Source: Takakia lepidozioides
Taxonomy: Eukaryota; Streptophyta; Takakiopsida; Takakiales; Takakiaceae
Reading direction: 5' to 3'
Length of the DNA: 64,000 nucleotides
NCBI GenBank assembly: GCA_030704615.1
Contig: CM060732.1
Span: 16,678,001-16,742,000 of the forward strand
This document shows, piece after piece, positions 57,336 to 64,000 of the stretch. The first letter of the stretch is position 1. Each line of letters starts with the position of its first letter. The notes under the pieces were generated by a model that was not told the DNA's origin, did no database searches, and saw only the letters and a program-made list of their open reading frames with translations. A program made the position numbers and the translations under genes.

Positions 57336-58870
57336 GTCCACCATACAGATGTACTCAACAACAAATAGTGAGTGACACAACAAACCTGGTAAGGAGTTTC
57401 CATATTTTATTGTAATTTTCAGAAAGTGAAAAAACTTTCGACTGCTGTTCAGTCCACTCCCTGTTGTCAACCTCCAGGATATATGAGTCTATCAAGGGAC
57501 AGAACAAAGACAGATCTTTGAATCAACATGTGTAGCATCCTCCAATTAGACTACACATGCAGTACTAGAAAGAGACAACTGTGTTGTAGATGCCACGGAA
57601 GAATCATCAAAAACAAGGACTGTCCTTTAAAAATGGGCCTACCATCTACATACTTGTCATCCTAAAGGAAGCATGTGTCTCTGTGACTACACTATGTTAC
57701 TTCAAAGTAAAGGTCCAGCAAAGAGGAGAAATGCTGGGAACTCACCATGCTCAAATGAGCCAGCTATGCCAGAGCATTGCCCAAGTGGAATGGCCGTTTC
57801 CCTAGAAATTTCCAACATGAGAAATCCATTTTCCTGCAACACATGTCAATTCTCTTAATAAAATAGGAGAATGAATATGGAACCACAAGGAAACGTACAA
57901 TAGCAACTTTACATCACTATACACTGAAGCTCAATGAAACCAACCCCAACCCGTCTACAGCAGATTCTTAGGTCAACAACTTACTGGTCAAATTGAGAAC
58001 CACAAGCACCTGCATGCTCATAGGCATCTCGCCCACTCAAGATGGTACCGTTTCCTTTTTTTATCATGGCTGTAGCGTTTGTAGAAAGACTTGAATGAAG
58101 AAACTTCCTCAAGGGGCGAGAAGGCCGTTTGCATAGCCCTTTCCTGTTTTCACCTCAATGCACTTCACAGAGAATGTCAGACATGGTGACTGAACATACT
58201 GATCCCCAAGCTTTGCGGGGGAAGCAGTGATGACAATTGGAGTGTGCTTGCCAATGGAATTAACCATGTACCTCTGCTGATTAGACCAGTACATGCCGTG
58301 TATAAGAAGCATGACATCAAGTAGCTAACAAATGTAGAGTAAGAGAAGGAGAAGATCAAATGATCAACAACATCACACAATCCAAAAATGAAGTACTTGA
58401 AACTCTGCATCTGGCGCTATTTCCAAATGAACAACGGATTACACACATCAGTTTTCAATTTTCTTCAATTTGTAAATAAAGCAATTCACAACTGCAAATT
58501 TCCAGAGAGCTGGCGCATTGTATGAAATGTAAATCACAGGAATATGTTGAGAGAAGGCTCAGCTTTCTGATTACCCGATCTTCATTATGTGGTTTGCGTA
58601 GAAAAGGCCTCTCATGTTGCCAACTGGAGTATGCGAATGCAGATGACAATTCTTCCTCTGATCTTCAGATTGAAATGTGTCAAGTTAGACAAACTTTTTG
58701 TAAGTGACAGAGCCTTGCTATAGTTTCAAGTGTCAAATTCTAAAGCATGCATTGGGTGATGTTAAGGCATGAGTGCACAATCAATTTCGGCTATGTAAAT
58801 AGAGATCCCTCAAGGCAAAGGTAGACTCACAGTAGGGCCTAAAAATGCTCCTGGAATTGGCTGAATGGAG
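57336..58870. other. Mostly unrecognised; possible exon at 58110-58275 (minus)
   Basis: The minus strand has a splice-acceptor-like TAATCAGCAG followed by RYMVNSIGKHTPIVITASPA and CLTFSVKCIEVKTGKGY, then a stop at about 58109. The composition looks like real coding sequence, possibly a C-terminal exon, but I do not recognise the protein and saw no upstream exon. Confidence 0.35.
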
Positions 58871-58989
58871 GGGCTAGACCTCTTCCTCCTCTTCGCTGAA
58901 ATCAAACACGGACGTGTCCAACTTGTTTGAGCAATCACGCCCTTGCCTCTTCTCCTGCCCCCACGATTTGCTGAAAACCATGGCTCTGA

Positions 58990-59820
58990 GTAACGGAAAC
59001 CCTGGTCTCCAAAGCGTTCGTACCACGCCCATGCTTGGTAATCCTGCCAACATTATATTCCACGTTATCAAAGATCGTTGAGGCATTCTGTGTTGAACAC
59101 TTGGTGATCATCCATGATGCTCCCCTTAACATACATGTTGACAAGGGTGTTGAGTAGAAAAACGTTTGGCGTGAATCAACTTTGGACAGTGTGAGTGTGT
59201 ACCTGCTTTCCAGCTTCCAGACCTTTCATCTTGATGCACTTATGCAAGAGACACACATACGTATCTACATCTGCTGAAATGCCTCCTTGGTTTAAAGTCT
59301 GTAGAGCCTCTTTCAGTCTGCCTGCCTCATAAAGCATCTTCACATGCCCATAAGTGCCAAAAGAGGCATTGTGGACTCCCTCTCTTGATCCTCTTCCAGA
59401 AGCTGTGGTCATGGTTGAGGTGCCTGATTTTATCAACTGTGCCGCTAGAGCTGCTGCTTCCAGCTGACCATCTACCCATGGAGGTTTCTTGTAGCTATCC
59501 TTCCACAGGGAACCATAGGTAATCTGGAGCTTGAAATCCGACCCTCTTGGATGAATAAGGACCCACACTCTTGCTGCGAATGCGATCATCGCACTCCACG
59601 ACACCACATCACAGTCGAACACTACCTTTGCATCTTCAATGCTCCCAATTCGGCATACATGTCCACCAAAGCGGTGTTCAGAATGACAAACCCTACAATT
59701 CCAACTTTCACGATGTCACCATGGACCTTCCATGTCGCTTCCAGGTGGAGGCAGTACATAATATGCAAGCCCCCAAGACCAGATTTTGTTTGCCACACGT
59801 CAGCAAATATGCCCCCCAAT
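58990..59820 (-). pseudogene. OSB PDF-motif/PPR chimeric fragment, copy 2, plus a PPR end
   Basis: From 59570 leftwards: IHPRGSDFKLQITYGSLW, KKPPWVDGQLEAAALAAQLI, linker SGRGSREGVHNAS, then VKMLYEAGRLKEALQTLNQG, DVDTYVCLLHKCIKMKGLEA and GKQVHTHTVQS, followed by a decayed PPR tail to about 58990. Here the linker and first PPR motifs are complete, unlike copy 1 at 29656-30300. Upstream (59820-59622) is a separate PPR piece (KVHGDIVKVGIVGFVILNTA, LVDMYAELG) joined through VVSWSAMIAFAA. Confidence 0.62.
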
Positions 59821-59879
59821 CACGGGTGCAATCAATGCGCAGTGGTTCATGGAGTCGTTGAGTCCACTACATATTGACT

Positions 59880-60158
59880 TTAATGAATAAATATGTTTAT
59901 TTCATTAATCGAATTCGGAATGTAAATTTTTAGTCGCATGTGCAGTAATTAGAACCACTTGTATTTTCCACTTTTTAACATTCTATGTATTTACATAATT
60001 AATTAAATAGCCCCGATTATTGCTACGACTCCGGAGTCATTGACCCAACTTCTATCCTCCGTCTGAAATGCCCCCATGGACCTTCATTGTCCGTTTCGAC
60101 TCTCTAGTAGTCCCGTGTACTGCCAAGTGGTTCCCGGAGTGGTTGGCGGACTGCAACC
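59880..60158. other. AT-rich spacer, nothing recognised
   Basis: No coding signal; it precedes the pogo-like gene and could hold its promoter. Confidence 0.4.
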
Positions 60159-60770
60159 ATGGCCTCTCCACCATCGTTTAGTCTAGGGATCTCTTCCATG
60201 CCATCTGATCCACATTACACATTCCAAGATGGTCAAGAGGACAGCCAAGAGTTTGACATAAACACATTTCAGTTTGCTCAATCTCAAAACCTCTCTCATA
60301 TTCCTTTGCAAGACATTACCAACTTGCCCAATGCTTCTCCCAATGTTCATGTGAGATCACATTTCTCTCCTTTTACCACTAGATCACCCATCTCTACCAG
60401 ATAGACAACCTCTTCATTCTCAATTCCAAGTTCCAAGCATCAAGAGCAAAAAAAGAAAGAGAGCTGAATGGACTGATGAAGACCTGAAGGCAGCCATAAA
60501 TGCTGTTGATGATGGCTGCCCAATCAACATTGCTGCTCACCAATGGAACCTTCCTCCAGCTTCTCTTAGAAATTATCTTCATGGGAAGGTGCATGGTCGC
60601 AAGCAAGGAGGTCCAACAGTGTTATCCAAAAATGAGGAGGATATCATTGTCAAATGGATTTTCGATATGCAAGAATTGGGACATGGCATCAATGTCGGAC
60701 AACTGAAATTGAAATTTGCTGAAATCACACAAGAGCGCGCAACACCATTTGTTGAGGGTATACCTGGGAA
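60159..60770 (+). pseudogene. Pogo/Tigger-like HTH protein, cut by element 3
   Basis: From ATG at 60159 an acidic, Ser/Gln-rich leader runs to about 60402, where a one-base frame change or stop occurs. Then KRKRAEWTDEDLKAAINAVD, GCPINIAAHQWNLPPASLRN and GGPTVLSKNEEDIIVKWIFD follow. This is a psq-type helix-turn-helix followed by the start of a CENPB-type DNA-binding domain, the N-terminus of pogo-family transposases and derived plant proteins. The frame ends at FVEGIPG, where element 3 begins at 60771, so the catalytic part is displaced beyond the window. Confidence 0.75.
60762..60770 (+). repeat. Predicted target-site duplication of element 3
   Basis: ACCTGGGAA immediately before the terminus. 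The partner copy should lie beyond 64000, so this is inferred from the 9-bp rule of elements 1 and 2. Confidence 0.5.
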
Positions 60771-61730
60771 GGGGGCTGCTATTTCATGAGCGGCATGAGC
60801 ATGAGCGGAAAAAAAAAAAAAAACATGAGCGGACCATTGTGTGTCCACGGAAATAGGGTTAGGAGGCACGGAAATAGGGTCATGTGAAGTTGGAATGTGG
60901 CACCAGTGGACTCGTCATAGCAATGAAATGCAACATTTTATTGCAAGGCGAAGTCGAAGACATGCCTGTCGGACAACGTCCCTGCCCACATTGAAGCACC
61001 TGAGGGACAAAGCGGGTGGTTAGTAGCATGCGGCATGCAATTGCAATCGGGCCAGGGGACAAAATGTGCACGTGAAGGCTTACCCGTGCCGCATGTGAGG
61101 TCAAGAATCCGCCCTTGGACATCCGAGCACGTCTCCATGAGGGTTTGGATGAAAGCAGGGCTCCGGGTCCGGCTGTACCGCCACGGTTTGCCTGTCTTTG
61201 TGTCCTTCGGCATACTGGATTGGGGCACATAGTTGTAGAGGACATCGTAGGTAACACGGTCCACAGCGGCATCAACAAGACGACCGTCATTGCGGAATTT
61301 GAACATAGACCCTCTTTTCACAAAACAATATGCCTCAAACACCAATGTCTACACATCCAACAAAAGAGGGATCCACTCAAGGGTCTAGTTTAGATACACC
61401 ACAATATGAAGTGAATGCAATAGATTGATAACTTACACTCTGGCCCCTGTTCGCAACCCCTGCGTATTGATGCAAAACCATTTTTTTAGGAGGACTGGGG
61501 TGACACTTTTTGGTGTCCACCTTGCCACAACATTCTCTGTGGTCTTCCCTCTTGTGGCAAGGACCACCATACATCCACCATCATCCAAGAGCATCCCCAC
61601 CAGCCCAAACCCGGCTCTCCAGTAGTCCTCCGTAAACCTGTTCCAGGTGGGCACACCATCCAGGCCCTCCAACAGCTCCCCCTCTGGAATATGGAGGAGA
61701 ATCATATCGTAAGCTCTCTCCACCTCAACC

Positions 61731-61747
61731 CCCCCCCCCCCCCCCCC
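61731..61747 (-). repeat. Poly-G run inside the element 3 methyltransferase gene
   Basis: About 17 C on the plus strand, where elements 1 and 2 have an intron between the linker and the motif IV exon. No splice acceptor is visible on either side. Confidence 0.8.
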
Positions 61748-62599
61748 GAGTGCTCTTGCAATCCGTGCTCACAGCCGTGAAGAATTCCATCATGGCTTCC
61801 AAACCAGGGGTGTCTTTAGGCTCTGTAGCAGCAGCCCTCTTCTTGGCTTTCCCCTTCAGCTCCTCCAGAGACTTGCTGTGTGCCACCTTCTTCGCCCTGG
61901 CAGCCAAAGCATCAAGAAAGCTCTCATTGACGCGTTGGATGATAGTTGGGGATTCTAACTTTGGCCTTTGCGGAAACGTCACCGCCGAATATCGCCGTGT
62001 AGGCTCGCCCTCAAATGCCAACTTCTTGGCAGAGCCAGTCCCAGTCCGAACTGACTTGGGAACCCGGACGACCGGTGACTTGGTAGTAGCAGCAGCAGTT
62101 GCAGGACCTTGCACAAAGTCGTCGTCGGAGTCACTCCCTTGGGGCCGCTCCTGCGCCTCCTCTGGTGCCCCGGTGGTTTTCTGTTTTTTGGGGGTTACTT
62201 TACTCCCCTGTTTCCGTGTCCTTTTCATTTGTCCTTTATTCTTCTCATTCAATTTCTCCTGAATACCTGCCTAAGCAAGCTCTGCCGCTTTCCTGGACTT
62301 GACAAGCATTTTCGCCTCCTTTGGACCCAGCGGAGGCAGCGGAGCTCGGTTTGGTCGGGCCTCCGCATCCAGCTTCAATTGGAACTCGGATGAGTCGAGC
62401 GAGCCGGGCGGAAGGTCCACATACCAAGGGCAATCGCGCAAATGCTCTAGATGCCACTCCTTCACGATAACGTCAGTGTACATGGAGTCAGCTCTAGGGT
62501 TCCTCCATGCGAGGAAGAATGGCGGCTGGAAGGACAGATGACCTTTCTCCAACAGGGAGAACTTACAGTACCTGCATTCAAAAAACACAGACAGAATCA

Positions 62600-63010
62600 C
62601 ATCCATTTTTCCAGACTGGGTCCGAAAATGGCTAAGTCCCAGATCTGATTGGGCCCGGAACTGGAAAAATGGCGCCGAATTTCCAGAATATGTGCCATCC
62701 GCCCCAGGGACTTAGCCATTTTTCCAGTACAGGGTCCGAAAATGGCTAAGTCCCAGAAATGACTGGGCCCGGAACTGGAAAAATGGCGCCGAATTTCCAG
62801 AATATGTGCCATCCGCCCCAGGGACAGCCATTTTCGGACCTTGTACTGGAAAAATGGCGCCATTTTTCCAGTACAGGGTCCGAAAATGGCTAAGTCCCAG
62901 AACTGACTGGGCCCGGAACTGGAAAAATGGTGCCGAATTTCCAAACTGTGCCAGCCACCCCCGGGGCTTAGCCATCCGCCCCATGGCCGGAAACAGGAAA
63001 TTCGGCGCCA
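62600..63010 (-). repeat. Palindrome repeats in an intron of the element 3 methyltransferase gene
   Basis: About three to four units of roughly 110 bp. Each contains CTGGAAA, ATGGCGCCGAAT and TTTCCAG, which pair around GGCGCC, plus CGAAAATGGCTAAGTCCCAG and GACTGGGCCCGG words. They lie between the exons ending at 63122 and starting at 62573. Confidence 0.85.
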
Positions 63011-63514
63011 TTTTTCTAGGGGCTTCACAACTAATTTTCATGCGCCACATAAGGCAACTTACATCCTGGAAATGCAGGGACTACAATGGCCACGGATCAA
63101 AGAAAGGCAACACGTATGTACCTGTACAGAAGGCGCGTTGCCGCTTTGTCACCGTTCGGCTGGTCGGCATAGCCGCATTGCCGCCCGTAGTACAAAGGCT
63201 TCAGTTTGCGACGCGGTCTAGATGTGGGATTTCTCTCAAGAGAGCCACGCCCTTCTCCACGCGGCATACGTCCAAGTAAAAGAAAAAATCTCCCGCAGAA
63301 TGCGTGCGTACATGCCTCGAATGGAACTTCATCCACCCGTCACATCAGGTGTCGAAGGCGTATCCGGGAAGCAAGCGCGGTGTCCGTGTGGAACGTCCGG
63401 TTCAAAACAGACGGCGGAGGACATTTAATGCGCAACTGCGCCCTTAAATGTAGGTATGGAGGTCGCCCACAGGCGCCACCTGGCCCACCCTCCCCCCGAG
63501 ACTTCATCAACAGC

Positions 63515-63960
63515 CCGCTGGATGGAAAAAAACGACGCCGAATTTCCATTCCGCGGATGAAGTGGGACGCACCGTGGCCCTCCCTCCGCCCGAGACGTTC
63601 TCATCCAGAAGCAGCCGGATGGAAAACCGGCGCAAAATTTCCATGCTGCAGGCAAGTCGGAGCTCGGCCGGATGGAAAACCGGCGCCGAATTTCCATCCT
63701 GCAGGCAAGCGGGAGCGCGGCCGGATGGAAAACCGGTGCCGAATTTCCATCCTGCAGGTAAACCGGAGGGCTGCAGGATGGAAAACCGGCGCCGAATTTC
63801 CATCTTGCAAGTAAACCGGAGCGCTGCAGGATGGAAAACCGGCGCCGAATTTCCATCCTGCAGGTAAACCGGAGGGCTGCAGGATGGAAAACCGGCGCCG
63901 AATTTCCATCCTGCAAGTAAATTGGTCCACCTCATGGATGGAAATCCGGCACCGAATTTG
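63515..63960 (-). repeat. Second palindrome array in the element 3 methyltransferase gene
   Basis: Eight units, the inner ones spaced about 53-58 bp. The consensus arm GGATGGAAA pairs with TTTCCATCC around a CCGGCGCCG centre, with spacers such as TGCAGGTAAACCGGAG. Arms and centre resemble the 62600-63010 set (GGAAA..GGCGCCGAATTTCC), so the two arrays are one motif family. The position is upstream of the exon at 63345-63122, most likely the preceding intron. Confidence 0.88.
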
Positions 63961-64000
63961 TCTCTACCGGACGACATTGGTGGGCATAACGTGCCAAAAA

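Larger units (their letters stand above)
60938..63345 (-). pseudogene. Element 3 ParB-methyltransferase gene, 3' part
   Basis: Exons matching elements 1 and 2, right to left: about 63345-63122 (VPFEA...GDKAATRLLYR), 62573-61748 (YCKFSLLEKGHLSF, HLRDCPWYVDLPPG, then a Lys/Ala-rich linker), about 61725-61437 (MILLHIPEGELLEG, DDGGCMVVLATRG), 61348-61084 (RSPAFIQTLMETC, ILDLTCGTG) and 60999-60938 (GASMWAGTLSDRHVFDFAL, stop). The motif IV position reads HIPE, further from the consensus than in elements 1 and 2. Differences: an in-frame TAG at about 62274, a poly-G run of about 17 in place of the intron before the motif IV exon, and a stop 20 residues into the last exon that removes the C-terminal region. 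The ParB part lies beyond the window. Confidence 0.75.
60771..64000 (-). mobile_element. Element 3: same transposon family, methyltransferase end only
   Basis: Starts at GGGGGCTGCTATTTCATGAG, the counterpart of the element 1 right end (GGGGGGTGCTATTC). It then has ATGAGCGG repeats, a run of about 16 A, and two GGAAATAGGGT iterons (60849 and 60872). The methyltransferase gene follows on the minus strand, its 3' end nearest the terminus as in elements 1 and 2. The rest, including any transposase, lies beyond 64000. Confidence 0.82.

Noticed and set aside
57336-60770. A composite transposon bounded by the inverted ends at 57335 and 60771
   Set aside because: The terminal sequences point so that the element bodies lie outside this interval, not inside it.
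63425-63977. Long repeat-containing open frames on both strands (PAGWKFGAGF-like units)
   Set aside because: Translation of the element 3 palindrome array; symmetric on the two strands, so not evidence of protein.

Overview
The window looks like nuclear DNA of a land plant with a large, repeat-rich genome. Evidence: pentatricopeptide-repeat (PPR) fragments, OSB-type organellar single-stranded-DNA-binding (PDF-motif) fragments, a chromodomain Ty3/gypsy element, CACTA genes, LINEs, a Penelope-like reverse transcriptase and a tRNA-derived SINE, with spliceosomal introns throughout. The PPR style and MULE-like elements suggest a seed-free plant (fern, lycophyte or bryophyte), but this is a guess. 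I see no clearly intact host gene; nearly everything is transposon or gene-fragment debris, much of it nested.

The standout is a family of large DNA transposons present three times: element 1 at 9168-22343, element 2 at 38027-49738, and element 3 from 60771 past the window end. Elements 1 and 2 have two divergent multi-exon genes. The left gene (minus strand) is a MULE-like DDE transposase with cysteine clusters and a C-terminal SWIM finger. The right gene (plus strand) encodes a ParB/sulfiredoxin-fold domain (WDGNHRLLAW) followed by a circularly permuted Rossmann DNA amino-methyltransferase domain. Element 3 shows the methyltransferase end in reverse orientation. Each element sits inside another transposon: a LINE, a gypsy integrase and a pogo-like gene. 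Elements 1 and 2 have 9-bp target duplications, and all five termini have about 13 variable bases before a GCGTGAGCC-like box.

The introns of each methyltransferase gene carry arrays of palindromes, with a different palindrome in each element: about 28 units of about 115 bp in element 1, scattered GTCGTTRACG sites in element 2, and GGCGCCG-centred sites in element 3. A ParB-like domain fused to a methyltransferase and encoded around its own private palindrome array suggests a self-recognition or self-marking system. That is the main hypothesis here; it is inference.

Layout: 1-5219 CACTA TNP2 gene (minus); 5765-6372 PPR fragment; 7416-7602 orphan exon; 7640-9167 LINE pieces; 9168-22343 element 1; 22353-23420 rest of the LINE; 23540-26430 CACTA TNP1-like gene; 27094-28913 LTR-like repeat plus a captured piece of the element transposase; 29120-30300 PPR and OSB/PPR fragments; 30560-32069 Penelope-like reverse transcriptase; 34020-34260 OSB fragment; 35940-38026 and 49739-50506 gypsy chromovirus split by element 2; 52010-55905 OSB copies, SINE and LTR-like repeat; 55905-57335 LINE, PPR and an element terminus; 58990-59820 OSB/PPR; 60159-60770 pogo-like gene cut by element 3.

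Most genes carry frameshifts or stops. Exon and frame calls were made by eye, so boundaries are approximate.
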